A stretch of 64,000 nt of DNA from Devosia nitrariae (GCF_030160115.1 NZ_BSNS01000007.1:483501-547500), one strand, 5' to 3'. Shown: positions 17,517 to 26,638, counted from the first letter of the stretch. The notes: generated by a model not told the origin, from the sequence alone. Numbers and translations: made by a program.

Positions 17517-18917
17517 ATGACCAGCCCCGTTTCGCCCGACAAGCTCGACACCGTCCTTGCCGAGGTCGACCGCGGCCTCGATGCGAGCCTCGAGCGGCTG
17601 AAGGCGCTGTTGCGCATCAAATCCATCTCAACCGACCCCGCCTATGCGAAGGACTGTCGTCAGGCGGCCGAATGGCTGGCCCAAGCGCTTGGCCAGGAGG
17701 GCTTCGAGGCCTTCGTCCGCCCGACACCCGGCCATCCGATGGTCGTCGCTCATGACCGCTCGGCTGAGGGTCCGCATGTGCTGTTCTACGGTCACTACGA
17801 CGTGCAGCCTGTCGATCCGGTGGAGCTCTGGAACACTGATCCATTCGAGCCGCAGATCGTCGCCCTCCCCGACGGTACCCGCCAGATCGTCTGCCGCGGC
17901 GCCTCCGATGACAAGGGGCAGCTGATGACCTTCATCGAGGCCTGCCGTGCCTGGCGCACAGCGACCGGCGGCCTGCCGGTCAAGGTCTCGATCCTCCTCG
18001 AAGGCGAGGAGGAATCGGGCGGCAAGAACCTGCCGCCGTTCATCGAGGCCAACGCCGCCGAGCTTGCGGCCGACATCGCCCTCGTCTGCGATACCGACAT
18101 GTGGGACCGTCAAACCCCTTCGATCACCACGATGCTGCGCGGGCTGGTCGGCGAGGAGATCGAGATCACCTGCGCCGATAAGGACCTGCATTCGGGCATG
18201 TTCGGCAGCGCCGCGCGCAACCCGAACCAGGTGCTGGCGGACATCATCGCTTCGCTGCGCGATGTCGACGGGAGCGTGACCATCGACGGGTTCTATGATG
18301 ACGTCGCCGAACTACCCGATGCCGTGAAGGACCAGTGGAAGGGGCTCGGCTTCGACGAGAAGGCATTCCTCGCCGGCGCCGGGCTGTCGATCCCTGCCGG
18401 CGAGAACGACCGCTCGGTCCTCGAGCAGATCTGGGCCCGCCCGACCTGCGAGATCAACGGCATTTGGGGCGGCTATACCGGCGAAGGCTTCAAGACGGTC
18501 ATCCCCGCCAAGGCCAGCGCCAAGATCTCCTTCCGCCTTGTTTCCGGCATGCAGCCCGACAAGATCCGCCAGGCTTTCCGCGCCCATGTGCGCGCCCGGC
18601 TTCCCGCCGACTGCAGGGTGACCTTCAAGGAGCACGGCGCAAGCCCGGCACTGACCGTGCCCGCCGACGGACCGCTCCTCGGCAGGGCTCTCGACGCGCT
18701 CTCGGCCGAATGGGGCAAGCCTGCCGTCATCACCGGCTCGGGCGGCTCCATCCCCGTCGGCGGCGAGTTCAAGCGCCTCATCGGGCTCGATACGCTTTTC
18801 ATCGGCTTTGCCCAGAACGACGACCGCATCCACTCGCCCAACGAGAAATACGATCTTGCAAGCTTCCACCGCGGCATCCGCAGCTGGGCGCGAGTGCTGG
18901 CGGCGTTTGCGGGATAA
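17517..18917 (+). CDS. M20-family dipeptidase
   Basis: A 466-residue M20 metallopeptidase of the carnosinase-like group. Metal-binding motifs are FYGHYDVQPVDP, ASDDKGQ and the catalytic EGEEESGG; H is repeated in KDLHSG of the dimerisation lid. These enzymes hydrolyse dipeptides or acylated amino acids in the cytoplasm with two Zn or Mn ions. The start at 17517 follows CCAAGGACCGCCGC; an ORF extension to 17478 lacks a site. It stands alone; no operon partner is evident, and the next gene is convergent 2 bp away. Confidence 0.9.
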   Translation: MTSPVSPDKLDTVLAEVDRGLDASLERLKALLRIKSISTDPAYAKDCRQAAEWLAQALGQEGFEAFVRPTPGHPMVVAHDRSAEGPHVLFYGHYDVQPVDPVELWNTDPFEPQIVALPDGTRQIVCRGASDDKGQLMTFIEACRAWRTATGGLPVKVSILLEGEEESGGKNLPPFIEANAAELAADIALVCDTDMWDRQTPSITTMLRGLVGEEIEITCADKDLHSGMFGSAARNPNQVLADIIASLRDVDGSVTIDGFYDDVAELPDAVKDQWKGLGFDEKAFLAGAGLSIPAGENDRSVLEQIWARPTCEINGIWGGYTGEGFKTVIPAKASAKISFRLVSGMQPDKIRQAFRAHVRARLPADCRVTFKEHGASPALTVPADGPLLGRALDALSAEWGKPAVITGSGGSIPVGGEFKRLIGLDTLFIGFAQNDDRIHSPNEKYDLASFHRGIRSWARVLAAFAG

Positions 18918-18919
18918 CC

Positions 18920-19117
18920 TCAACTATCCTCGTTGAGGAACTTGACCAGCATCAGCGCCGCGCTCTTGGCCAGCGCCAGGTCGCGCGGATCGGCAAGATC
19001 GGCCTCGAAGCGGCGGCAGAGAGCGCGGTAGGTCGGGAACTGCGGCGCGCCCTGCCAACGCGCTTCCATGCGCTTGACGGTCGCTTCCAGTTCTTCGAGG
19101 TCGGGCCGCTCGGGCAT
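18920..19117 (-). CDS. Small hypothetical protein (65 aa)
   Basis: A 65-residue, acidic, helix-rich protein starting MPERPDLEELEATVKRMEA and ending KFLNEDS. I do not recognise it. Its ATG overlaps the stop codon of the DUF1304 gene (TGATG), so it is probably translated by reinitiation after that gene. No signal peptide or membrane segment is present. Its 3' end abuts the convergent M20 peptidase with a 2-bp gap. Confidence 0.65.
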   Translation of the reverse strand: MPERPDLEELEATVKRMEARWQGAPQFPTYRALCRRFEADLADPRDLALAKSAALMLVKFLNEDS

Positions 19118-19479
19118 CAGGCAAACAACACCGCCAGCATGGCGAGGACTGCCGGCACGGTCTGGATGAAGAGGATCGAGCGCTTGGCGGTCGCGGCCCC
19201 GAAAACTCCGGCGGCTGCGATGCAAGCGAGAAAAAACATCTGGATTTGCCATCCGACGTCAGCGTCCAGATGCACCAGCCCCCAGATGAGACCGGCGGCG
19301 AGGAACCCATTGTAGAGGCCCTGATTGGCGGCGAGGGCCCGGCTGGCTTGGGCAAACTCCGGCGTGGTGCCGAAAGTCTTGCGTACTCGTGGCATCGTCC
19401 ACGCAAACATCTCGAGGACGAGAATGTAGATATGCAGCAGCGCGATTGCCGCCACCAGGATCGTTGCGATCAGCTGCAT
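19117..19479 (-). CDS. DUF1304 membrane protein
   Basis: A 120-residue protein with four predicted transmembrane segments. It begins MQLIATILVAAIALLHIYI and contains EMFAWTMPRVRKTFG, NQGLYNGFLAAGLIWG and QIQMFFLACIAAAGVFGA, the conserved blocks of DUF1304. Function is unknown. The start at 19479 is chosen by homology; the frame stays open far upstream into psuK. It ends in a TGATG overlap with the 65-residue gene. Confidence 0.85.
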   Translation of the reverse strand: MQLIATILVAAIALLHIYILVLEMFAWTMPRVRKTFGTTPEFAQASRALAANQGLYNGFLAAGLIWGLVHLDADVGWQIQMFFLACIAAAGVFGAATAKRSILFIQTVPAVLAMLAVLFA

Positions 19480-19513
19480 GCGCTTACTTGCCCCTAGACC
19501 CTGACGACACGCT

Positions 19514-20404
19514 CTAGTTGGGTTGTCCTCCAACAGCTTGCACTGCGCGAGCACCGGCTGCAATGGCGCTTGCCAAAGCGCGTTTCTCGTCCCCGCCCTC
19601 GCAGAGGGTTTTGAGAAACCCGGCAGCGAACGCGTCGCCTGCGCCGGTGCTGTCGACTGCCACGACCCTCGGCGCCGCCATCTCAAGCCGTACGCCGCCA
19701 GCCCCTCCAAGTGCCGCGCCGTGCGCGCCGCACTTGACGATGGCCGTCTCGAAATGCGCCCCCAGCAGTGCAATCTGCTCGCCGATATCGGCCGCGTCCG
19801 TCAACAACGCCGCCTCCTCACGATTGGCAAATAGGAGCGAAGCGCCCGAAGTCCAGGACAGGAAGCTCTCGCTTCCGACTTCGGCAAGGAAGCCCGCCGA
19901 TGCCGGATCGACGGCAATGCCGATGCCTCGCGCCTTGGCTCGCGCCATCAGGTCCATCACCGCGGTCCGCGGTCCCGGCGCAAAGAAGCTGTAACCCGAG
20001 ACCACGAGGATCGCGGTATCGACCAGCAGGCTGTCCGGCAGGTCGGCCGACGAGAGGTTGAGGTTGGCGCCGCGGTCGGTCAAGAAGCTGCGTTCCCCAT
20101 CCGGATCGAGAATGGTCACCAGTACGCCGGACGGCAAGGCCGGATCGGCTGTCAGGCTCGGCTCGACGCCGCGGCCCCGAAAATACGCCTCCCAACGCGC
20201 TTTGTCGGCTTCCCCGACACGCGCCGCGAAAGTGACCCTGGCGCCCAGCACCCCAAGCCAGACTGCCTGGTTGGCGCCCGACCCACCCGGACGCTGCCGG
20301 ATTTGGGCCCGCCGATCCGAGCCTTTGACCATTGGGCCTTCCGGCGAAACGATGACGTCGGTCATCACGTCGCCGACGACGACGATCCGCCGCGAACCCT
20401 TCAT
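19514..20404 (-). CDS. psuK: PfkB-family pseudouridine kinase
   Basis: A 296-residue ribokinase-family kinase: an N-terminal substrate motif GGSGANQAVWLGVLG and the C-terminal catalytic DSTGAGDAFAAGF (anion hole plus catalytic Asp). Its ATG overlaps the stop of psuG (ATGA). Coupled to a pseudouridine-5'-phosphate glycosidase gene, it most likely phosphorylates pseudouridine at the 5' position, the first step of pseudouridine salvage. Specificity is taken from context. Confidence 0.88.
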   Translation of the reverse strand: MKGSRRIVVVGDVMTDVIVSPEGPMVKGSDRRAQIRQRPGGSGANQAVWLGVLGARVTFAARVGEADKARWEAYFRGRGVEPSLTADPALPSGVLVTILDPDGERSFLTDRGANLNLSSADLPDSLLVDTAILVVSGYSFFAPGPRTAVMDLMARAKARGIGIAVDPASAGFLAEVGSESFLSWTSGASLLFANREEAALLTDAADIGEQIALLGAHFETAIVKCGAHGAALGGAGGVRLEMAAPRVVAVDSTGAGDAFAAGFLKTLCEGGDEKRALASAIAAGARAVQAVGGQPN

Positions 20405-21348
20405 GCGCGGCGGACGGCGGACTGCGCTGAGGTCATCGCCGAGAGCGCCACGGCAATGCGGGCCGCGACCCTGGCGTTGTTCTCGACGAGGGCGATGTTG
20501 GCTGTGAGCGACTGGCCCTGCGTCAACTCGAAGATCCGCTGCAGGAGGAAGGGCGTCAGGTCCTTGCGCGAGACGCCGCGCGCCTCGGCATCGGCAATGG
20601 CCTCGCCGATACGCTTTTCGATCGCATCGGCAGGCAGCGCATCGGCCTCGGGGATGGGGTTGGCGACCAGCACCCCGCCGAGCCCGAGATCGGCCTGCAG
20701 CGATACGATCCTGGCGATCTCCTCGACCGTGTCGAACCGATGGTCGACCTTGTGCCCGCTCTCACGCGCCCAGAAGGCGGGAAAGGCGTCGGTCCCGTAG
20801 CCGATCACCGGCACGCCCTTGGTCTCGAGCACCTCGAGCGTCTTGGCGATATCGAGGATCGACTTGGCGCCGGCGCAGACCACCGCGACCTGCGTCCTTG
20901 CCAGCTCCTCGAGGTCGGCCGAGATATCGAAGGTCTCCTCGGCGCCGCGATGGACACCCCCGATCCCGCCGGTCGCGAACACCCGTATGCCGGCAAGTGC
21001 CGCGATCTGCATGGTGGTGGCAACGGTCGTTCCGGCAAGGCCGCCCTTGACGATGAGGCTGGCGACATCCCGGCGCGAGGCCTTGGCGGCGCTGCCGCTC
21101 TCCTCGGCCAGCCGCTCGAGGTCTTCGCCCGAAACCCCGACCGCGAAACGCCCGTCCATGATGGCGATGGTGGCGGGGATGGCGCCATTGTTGCGCACCA
21201 CCGCTTCCACCGCATTGGCCATTTCGAGGTTCTGCGGATAGGGCATGCCGTGGGTGATGATGGTCGATTCGAGCGCCACCACGGGCTTACCTTCCGCCAG
21301 CGCCTTCTTGATATCGGCGGTGATCGAGAGATAGGCTTTTGCGCTCAT
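20401..21348 (-). CDS. psuG: Pseudouridine-5'-phosphate glycosidase
   Basis: A 315-residue enzyme of the IndA/PsuG family. Diagnostic blocks are ALESTIITHGMPYPQNLEMA near the N-terminus, a GGIGGVHRG metal/substrate loop and GYGTDAFPAFWARESG. It cleaves pseudouridine 5'-phosphate into uracil and ribose 5-phosphate. With psuK immediately downstream, the pair recycles pseudouridine from RNA turnover. The ribosome site is weak (GGAG about 13 nt upstream). No nucleoside transporter is adjacent. Confidence 0.95.
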   Translation of the reverse strand: MSAKAYLSITADIKKALAEGKPVVALESTIITHGMPYPQNLEMANAVEAVVRNNGAIPATIAIMDGRFAVGVSGEDLERLAEESGSAAKASRRDVASLIVKGGLAGTTVATTMQIAALAGIRVFATGGIGGVHRGAEETFDISADLEELARTQVAVVCAGAKSILDIAKTLEVLETKGVPVIGYGTDAFPAFWARESGHKVDHRFDTVEEIARIVSLQADLGLGGVLVANPIPEADALPADAIEKRIGEAIADAEARGVSRKDLTPFLLQRIFELTQGQSLTANIALVENNARVAARIAVALSAMTSAQSAVRRA

Positions 21349-21840
21349 CGGCTACGCACTCCGTGACGGGGATCGTCGGCGCCGGGCGCCGCTTCGAGGC
21401 GCGGTTGTGCGCCCTTGCGGCAACAGCCGTCAACCCCTTTGAAAGGTTCGCATCTTAGGGGCTTTTCGCCCCTTGTCCCTCCCTGTTTTTCACTCTAGTT
21501 TGCGCAGCGAAACTCCCAGGCGAAGGGCGACTTCACTGAACACGAGCATCGTTGATTGGGCGGCTCGCGCCAATCGATACGCGCCCGGCTCCGGGCCCAT
21601 TGCCGGTTCTCTGCCTGAGACGCGCCGAAGCGCCTCGGCCGCGACGTTTCCACACCTTCATGATTCCGTTTCACAACTGTCGCAGTCTCACCTGGCCGCC
21701 GCGCATGCCCTGGCCGGCTTTGCGCGCCTTGGCGAGCCGATGGGCATGTGAATCTCCGCTGCGCCGCACAGTCCTGCGGCTGGTACGTTTCCGCAGGTCC
21801 GAACAACTGCGACACCCCTTGAGACAGGAGCCCTAGAACA
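21349..21840. other. Intergenic region upstream of potF and psuG (492 bp)
   Basis: I find no credible gene. An AGGGGC-ttttc-GCCCCT hairpin lies at about 21457-21474, without a T-run. This region should hold the divergent promoters for psuGK and for potFGHI. A GGAG ribosome site for potF is visible at about 21827. Open frames here are low-complexity Arg/Ser-rich shadows. Confidence 0.4.
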
Positions 21841-22929
21841 ATGAGAACCCCGCTCGCCCTTGCCCTTGCCACCCTGGTCGCCGCGGTGCCCGCGCACGCT
21901 CAGGACCAGGTGGTCAACGTTTACAACTGGTCGGACTACATCGCCGAGGACACCCTCGGCAATTTCACCGCCGAGACCGGTATCACCGTCAACTACGACG
22001 TGTTCGACAGCAACGAGCTGGTCGAAGCCAAGCTCCTGGCCGGCAATTCCGGCTACGACGTCGTGGTCCCCTCCGGCTTCTTCCTCGAGCGCCAGATCCG
22101 GGCCGGGCTCTTCCAGCCGCTCGACAAGGGGAAGCTCCCCAACCTCTCCAACATGGATCCCACGATCATGGAGGAGACCGCCGCGCACGATCCGGGCAAC
22201 GAATATGCCGTCGACTACATGTGGGGCACCACCGGCCTCGGCTACAATGTGGCCGCGGTCACCGAGCGCCTGGGCGAGGACGCCGATCTCGAGAGCTGGG
22301 ACCTGCTGTTCGATCCCGAGACGGTCGCCAAGCTCGCCGATTGCGGCGTAGCCATGCTCGATGCGCCGGCCGAGGCCTATGCGGCCGCGCTCAATTATCT
22401 CGGGCTCGATCCGAACTCGGAAAGCGAGGAGGATCTGGCCAGGGCCGAGGAGCTTCTGCTTTCGGTCCGTCCCCACATCCGCTACTTCCACTCCTCGCAG
22501 TATATCGATGATCTGGGTAACGGCGAAATCTGCCTCGCCATGGGCTATTCGGGCGACGTCTTCATCGCCCAGGCCGCGGCCGCCGATGCCGGCCAGGGGG
22601 TCGAGATCGCCTATGTGATCCCCAAGGAAGGCGCGCTCAAGTGGTTCGACATGTTCGCCATCCCCGCCGATGCGCCGAATCCCGAAAACGCTCATGCGTT
22701 CATCAACTTCATGCTGCGCCCGGATATCGCCGCGGCCAACACCAACTACGTCTTTTACGCCTCGGGGAACGGTGCCGCGCTCGAGCTGATCGACGACGAG
22801 GTCAAGAACGATCCGGCCATCTATCCGACGGCCGAAGTCGCCGAGAACCTTTTCACCCTCAAGGCGCACTCGCCTGAATACGACGAGCTCTTGACGCGCA
22901 GCTTTACCCGGGTAAAGACCGGCCAGTAA
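21841..22929 (+). CDS. potF: Putrescine/polyamine ABC transporter substrate-binding protein
   Basis: A 362-residue periplasmic protein. A signal peptide ends AHAQD at about residue 20, followed by VVNVYNWSDYIAEDTL, the classic PotD/PotF N-terminus. WGTTGLGYN and AMGYSGDVF are further family blocks containing polyamine-contact aromatic residues. It is followed by an ATPase and two permeases in the potFGHI order. Putrescine is the best guess by gene order; spermidine is possible. A strong hairpin-T terminator separates it from potG, likely to keep the binding protein in excess. Confidence 0.9.
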   Translation: MRTPLALALATLVAAVPAHAQDQVVNVYNWSDYIAEDTLGNFTAETGITVNYDVFDSNELVEAKLLAGNSGYDVVVPSGFFLERQIRAGLFQPLDKGKLPNLSNMDPTIMEETAAHDPGNEYAVDYMWGTTGLGYNVAAVTERLGEDADLESWDLLFDPETVAKLADCGVAMLDAPAEAYAAALNYLGLDPNSESEEDLARAEELLLSVRPHIRYFHSSQYIDDLGNGEICLAMGYSGDVFIAQAAAADAGQGVEIAYVIPKEGALKWFDMFAIPADAPNPENAHAFINFMLRPDIAAANTNYVFYASGNGAALELIDDEVKNDPAIYPTAEVAENLFTLKAHSPEYDELLTRSFTRVKTGQ

Positions 22930-22940
22930 TCGACCAGAGC

Positions 22941-22986
22941 GGATGGCGGGTTCCGGCGTGTTTCCGGTACCCGCCATCCCTTTTTT
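22941..22986 (+). terminator. Intra-operon intrinsic terminator/attenuator between potF and potG
   Basis: GGATGGCGGGTTCCGG (22941-22956) pairs with CCGGTACCCGCCATCC (about 22964-22979) and is followed by six T residues. It would stop most transcripts after potF and let a fraction read into potGHI, a common arrangement for binding protein genes. The potG start lies only 16 bp downstream, leaving little space for an independent promoter. Confidence 0.85.
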
Positions 22987-23001
22987 GCTTTCGGGACCGC
23001 C

Positions 23002-24150
23002 ATGGCCAAAAAGCCCCAGATCGCCGCCGACACCCGCCCCTGGCGCGATCCCGCAGCCAAGCCGTTCGTGCGCATCGAGAACGTCACCAAGAAGTTCGGC
23101 GATGTCCATGCGGTCTCGGACGTCTCGCTCGACATCTATAAGGGCGAGCTCTTCTGTCTGCTCGGCGGATCGGGCTCGGGCAAGTCGACGCTCTTGCGCA
23201 TGCTCGCCGGCTTCGAGGAGCCGACGGCAGGCCGCATCGAGATCGACGGCCAGGACATGACGGGCGTGCCGCCCTACAACCGTCCGGTCAACATGATGTT
23301 CCAGTCCTATGCGCTCTTTCCGCATATGAGCGTCGAGCAGAACATCGCCTATGGCCTCAAGCGCGACCATATGCAGAAGGGCGAGATCGCCGACCGCGTC
23401 GCCGAGCTCCTGACCCTGGTCAAGCTCCAGGACTATGGGCGGCGCAAGCCCCACCAGCTTTCCGGCGGCCAGCGCCAGCGCGTGGCGCTTGCCCGCTCGC
23501 TCGCCAAACGCCCCAAGCTCCTGCTGCTCGACGAGCCGCTCGGCGCCCTCGACAAGAAGCTGCGCGAGGAGACCCAGTTCGAGCTGGTCAAGATCCAGGA
23601 GACGCTCGGCGTCACCTTCATCGTCGTTACCCACGACCAGGAAGAAGCCATGAGCCTGGCCACCCGTATCGGGGTGATGAATTCGGGCGAGATCGCCATG
23701 ATCGGCGAGTCGCATGACATCTACGAGTTCCCCAATTCGCGCTTCGTTGCCGGATTCATCGGCTCGGTCAACATGGTCGAGGGGGTCGTGACCGAAGACG
23801 AGGACGACCATGTGCGCATCCGCTCGGCGGAACTTGGTTGCGACATCTATGTCAGCCACGGCGTCGACTGCGCGCCCGACCAGATCCTCTGGTGGGCCAT
23901 CCGCCCGGAAAAGATCACCCTTTCCCGCGAAAAGCCCGATGACTTCCAGGGCGCCAACGTCACCAAGGGCATCGTCGAGGACATCGCTTATCTCGGCGAC
24001 ATGAGCGTCTTCCAGGTGGTGCTCGAGAGCGGCAAGCGCCTGAAGGTGTTCAAGGCCAACACCGAACGCGGCGACCCCGACGGCATCAAATGGGATGAAA
24101 CCGTCTATGCCAGCTGGGGCAGCGCGTCCGGTTCGGTGCTGACGGTATGA
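23002..24150 (+). CDS. potG: Polyamine ABC transporter ATPase
   Basis: A 382-residue ABC ATPase. Walker A is GGSGSGKST (55-63), the signature is LSGGQRQR and Walker B ends LLLLDEP. A C-terminal TOBE-type regulatory domain follows residue 290, as in PotA/PotG. It energises uptake through the two permeases downstream. The stop overlaps the first permease start (ATGA). Confidence 0.93.
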   Translation: MAKKPQIAADTRPWRDPAAKPFVRIENVTKKFGDVHAVSDVSLDIYKGELFCLLGGSGSGKSTLLRMLAGFEEPTAGRIEIDGQDMTGVPPYNRPVNMMFQSYALFPHMSVEQNIAYGLKRDHMQKGEIADRVAELLTLVKLQDYGRRKPHQLSGGQRQRVALARSLAKRPKLLLLDEPLGALDKKLREETQFELVKIQETLGVTFIVVTHDQEEAMSLATRIGVMNSGEIAMIGESHDIYEFPNSRFVAGFIGSVNMVEGVVTEDEDDHVRIRSAELGCDIYVSHGVDCAPDQILWWAIRPEKITLSREKPDDFQGANVTKGIVEDIAYLGDMSVFQVVLESGKRLKVFKANTERGDPDGIKWDETVYASWGSASGSVLTV

Positions 24151-25103
24151 CGAGCCTGGCCGAAATCGAGGTCCGGCCCCGTCAGCGTCCCTGGTCGGTG
24201 CTGGAGCGGGGCCTGCGCACTGCCGGTCTTTCCGGCCGGGCGCTGGTCATATTCGCCCCGGCCCTGTGGCTGACGGTGTTCTTCCTCGTGCCGCTTGCCG
24301 TCGTCTTCGGTATTTCGCTCGCCACCAAGCAGTTCGGTCGCCCGCCCTATTCGGATCTTCTGACCTTTGCCGAGGACGGTACGGTGCAGCTCACACTGCA
24401 TCTTTCCAACTTCATCCGGCTCTTTACTGACGCGCTCTACGTCAACGCCTACCTCAACTCCATCAAGATCTCCGCCATCGCCACGGTCGTCGCGCTGCTC
24501 ATCGGCTATCCGATGGCCTATTTCATTGCGCGCATGAACGATCCCTGGCGCAACATACTCTTGATGCTCGTCATCCTGCCGTTTTGGACCTCGTTCCTGC
24601 TGCGCGTCTACGCGCTTTCCGGCTTCATGCGCGGCAATGGCGTCATCAACAATTTCCTCGGCGCATTTGGGCTCGGTCCGATCGTGATGATGCAGACCGA
24701 TTTCGCCGTCTATGTGGGCATCGTCTACACCTATCTGCCGTTCATGATCCTGCCGCTCTATACCAACCTCGTTAAGCTCGACGAGGCGCTGCTCGAGGCC
24801 TCCGCCGATCTCGGTGCCAAGCCGTGGCGCACCTTTCTCTCGGTGACGCTGCCGCTCTCGATCCCCGGGATCGTTGCCGGCTCCATGCTCGTCTTCATCC
24901 CCGCCATCGGCGAGTTCGTCATTCCCTCGCTGTTGGGCGGACCGGGCACGCTGATGATCGGCCGCGTGCTCTGGGACGAGTTCTTCGCCAACACCAACTG
25001 GCCGCGCGCGTCCGCCGTTGCCATTGCCATGCTGGTCGTGGTGGTCGTGCCGATCATGCTGATGCAGAAGGCGCAGGACGCCGTCGTCGAGAGGGACAAG
25101 TGA
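24147..25103 (+). CDS. potH: Polyamine ABC transporter permease, PotH-like
   Basis: A 318-residue permease with six transmembrane segments and the EAA-loop sequence EASADLGAKPWRTFLSVTLP, which docks on the ATPase. It begins in an ATGA overlap with potG and ends in a TGATG overlap with the second permease gene. Member of the PotB/PotH group. Confidence 0.93.
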   Translation: MTSLAEIEVRPRQRPWSVLERGLRTAGLSGRALVIFAPALWLTVFFLVPLAVVFGISLATKQFGRPPYSDLLTFAEDGTVQLTLHLSNFIRLFTDALYVNAYLNSIKISAIATVVALLIGYPMAYFIARMNDPWRNILLMLVILPFWTSFLLRVYALSGFMRGNGVINNFLGAFGLGPIVMMQTDFAVYVGIVYTYLPFMILPLYTNLVKLDEALLEASADLGAKPWRTFLSVTLPLSIPGIVAGSMLVFIPAIGEFVIPSLLGGPGTLMIGRVLWDEFFANTNWPRASAVAIAMLVVVVVPIMLMQKAQDAVVERDK

Positions 25104-25912
25104 TGCGGCGCGGCTGGTTCCTCCCCATCGCGGCGGTCCTGGGCTTTGCCTTCCTCTACGCCCCGATCATCTCGCTCGTCGTCTTCTCCTTCAACGAAAG
25201 CCGGCTGGTGACCGTGTGGTCGGGCTTCTCGGTCAAGTGGTACGGCGAGTTGCTGCGCGATCCGCAGATCCTCGGCGCCGCGTGGCTCAGCCTGCAGATC
25301 GCTGCCGTCAGCGCCAGCATAGCCCTGGTGCTCGGCACGCTCTGTGCGGTGGCGCTCGTGCGCTTCAAGCGCTTCCGCGGCCGCACCGCTCTTGCCGGCA
25401 TGGTCTCGGCCCCGCTGGTCATGCCCGACGTCATCACCGGCCTTTCGCTGCTCCTGCTGTTTGTGACCATGGAGAGCTTCTTCGGCTGGCCGGCCGGGCG
25501 CGGCATGCTGACCATCATCATCGCCCATTCGACCTTCTGCATGGCCTATGTCACCGTCGTGGTGCAGTCGCGCCTCTCCGACCTCGACCTCAGCCTGGAG
25601 GAAGCGGCCATGGATCTCGGTGCCAACCCAGTGCGGGTCTTCTTCGACATTACCCTGCCCATCATCGCCCCGGCGCTGGTCTCGGGCTGGCTCCTCGGCT
25701 TCACCCTCTCGCTCGATGATCTGGTCATCGCCTCGTTCGTTTCGGGCCCGGGGTCCTCGACCCTGCCCATGGTCATCTTCTCCAAGGTCCGCCTCGGCGT
25801 CTCACCCGACATCAATGCGCTCGCCACCATCATCGTCGGCATCGTAGCGCTGGGCGTCGTCGCCGCCACCGTCATCCAGCTGCGCGCCCGCCCCAGGCGC
25901 GCGCGGGCCTGA
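25103..25912 (+). CDS. potI: Polyamine ABC transporter permease, PotI-like
   Basis: A 269-residue permease with six transmembrane segments; its EAA loop reads EAAMDLGANPVRVFFDITLP. The ATG at 25103 shares bases with the stop of potH, so the proteins are made by coupled translation. The C-terminus is Arg-rich and cytoplasmic. PotC/PotI group; completes the importer. Confidence 0.93.
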   Translation: MRRGWFLPIAAVLGFAFLYAPIISLVVFSFNESRLVTVWSGFSVKWYGELLRDPQILGAAWLSLQIAAVSASIALVLGTLCAVALVRFKRFRGRTALAGMVSAPLVMPDVITGLSLLLLFVTMESFFGWPAGRGMLTIIIAHSTFCMAYVTVVVQSRLSDLDLSLEEAAMDLGANPVRVFFDITLPIIAPALVSGWLLGFTLSLDDLVIASFVSGPGSSTLPMVIFSKVRLGVSPDINALATIIVGIVALGVVAATVIQLRARPRRARA

Positions 25913-25982
25913 GGCGGTTCACGAACTTTGTGACTAGACACCGCCGGCAAAGCCGAGCATGCTTTGGTCATGTTCAATCAGC

Positions 25983-25997
25983 GAAAGGAGGTGATCC
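25983..25997 (+). promoter_or_regulatory. Extended Shine-Dalgarno (15 nt, full complement of the 16S 3' end)
   Basis: GAAAGGAGGTGATCC is perfectly complementary to the usual proteobacterial 16S rRNA 3' terminus (GGATCACCTCCTTTC). Typical sites use 4-6 bases. It ends 1 nt before the ATG of a 24-codon ORF, closer than usual spacing when all pairs form. Such a site could hold a 30S subunit on the message. Confidence 0.8.
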
Positions 25998-25998
25998 A

Positions 25999-26073
25999 AT
26001 GTCTCATGAGGTTACGGCTCGTAACGAAGGGCTTGGATTCAAGGTGTTCACGCGGGAGGTAATCCTCCGCTAG
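25999..26073 (+). CDS. 24-residue small ORF / possible leader peptide
   Basis: The ORF reads MSHEVTARNEGLGFKVFTRE followed by VILR and TAG. I do not recognise it. It directly follows the 15-nt extended Shine-Dalgarno, and its last codons contain GGAGG-taat-CCTCC, a hairpin able to hide a second SD-like motif. About 65 nt beyond the stop is a strong terminator, so the unit could be a short dual-function transcript or a regulatory leader. The 87 bp between potI and this ORF may contain its own promoter, though no clear boxes were found; readthrough from pot is also possible. Confidence 0.6.
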   Translation: MSHEVTARNEGLGFKVFTREVILR

Positions 26074-26139
26074 CAAGCACCTGCTTCCTTTGGGCCGGTT
26101 TACCTGGCCAGGCTCTTTTGCAGCCGTGAAACTCAGGAA

Positions 26140-26168
26140 GGGCCGTCTCTCAGGAGACGGCCCTTTTT
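26140..26168 (+). terminator. Intrinsic terminator closing the small-ORF unit
   Basis: GGGCCGTCTC (26140-26149) pairs with GAGACGGCCC (26154-26163) with a 4-nt loop and is followed by five T residues. It also terminates any potFGHI readthrough. Upstream, 26074-26139 contains further small dyads (CAAGCAcctGCTT, CCTGGCCAGG), so the 3' part of this transcript is likely structured. Confidence 0.88.
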
Positions 26169-26271
26169 ACTGATTACAGTACGTCGCAGTACTTTTGCGT
26201 TCGCACGAGAGCTGCCAGTGCCCGAGCTGATCGAGCTCCAGGGCGTCAAGGACAGCATCGATGTCGAAGAG

Positions 26272-26418
26272 TTAGTGGAGGCTAGCCAGCAGGCTGCCTT
26301 CCATGGTGGGCGCCGTCACCAGCGGCGTAGTGCCGGCATGGGCGGTGATGACGAGGAAGCCGAAGGCCACGGAAGCGGCGAGCGCCGCATAGGCCAGAAC
26401 GGTTGCCAGAGTTTTCAT
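26272..26418 (-). CDS. Small exported or membrane protein (48 aa)
   Basis: A short frame on the minus strand starts at 26418 after CGGGAGACGGA. It encodes a protein with a hydrophobic segment at residues 4-27 (MKTLATVLAYAALAASVAFG onward, ending ITAHAG) followed by a 20-residue Thr/Leu-rich tail ending SLLASLH. The N-terminus reads as a signal peptide or single membrane anchor. No family recognised. It is convergent with the small-ORF unit at 25999-26168. Codon use and the ribosome site support it being real. Confidence 0.55.
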   Translation of the reverse strand: MKTLATVLAYAALAASVAFGFLVITAHAGTTPLVTAPTMEGSLLASLH

Positions 26419-26638
26419 TCCGTCTCCCGACAGAGGTTTAATGACCAAAACTCTATCGCATTAGTCGGGAATTGACAAGGTAACGGTTTCTTCACGAAAC
26501 AGGCGCGGGAAATATCATTGCGCTCAGCGGGCCTTTCCCAATTTCCGACGATCGCGAATCGCTTGGTCGTGCCCCCGCTAAGCAAATGCATTTCAAACTG
26601 CTAACGTCGCGTAAACGCTCGTTCAGGCTGACGACAGG

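Noticed and set aside
21688-23859. 723-codon open frame opposite potF and potG
   Set aside because: Antisense of two well-conserved genes, with no recognisable motifs or ribosome site.
26090-26140. Possible SRP (4.5S) RNA-like segment, GGTTTACCTGGCCAGG followed by GCAGCC
   Set aside because: The essential GGAAGGAAGCAGCCAAGG apical region is missing and the flanks do not form the SRP helix; the likeness is short and probably chance.
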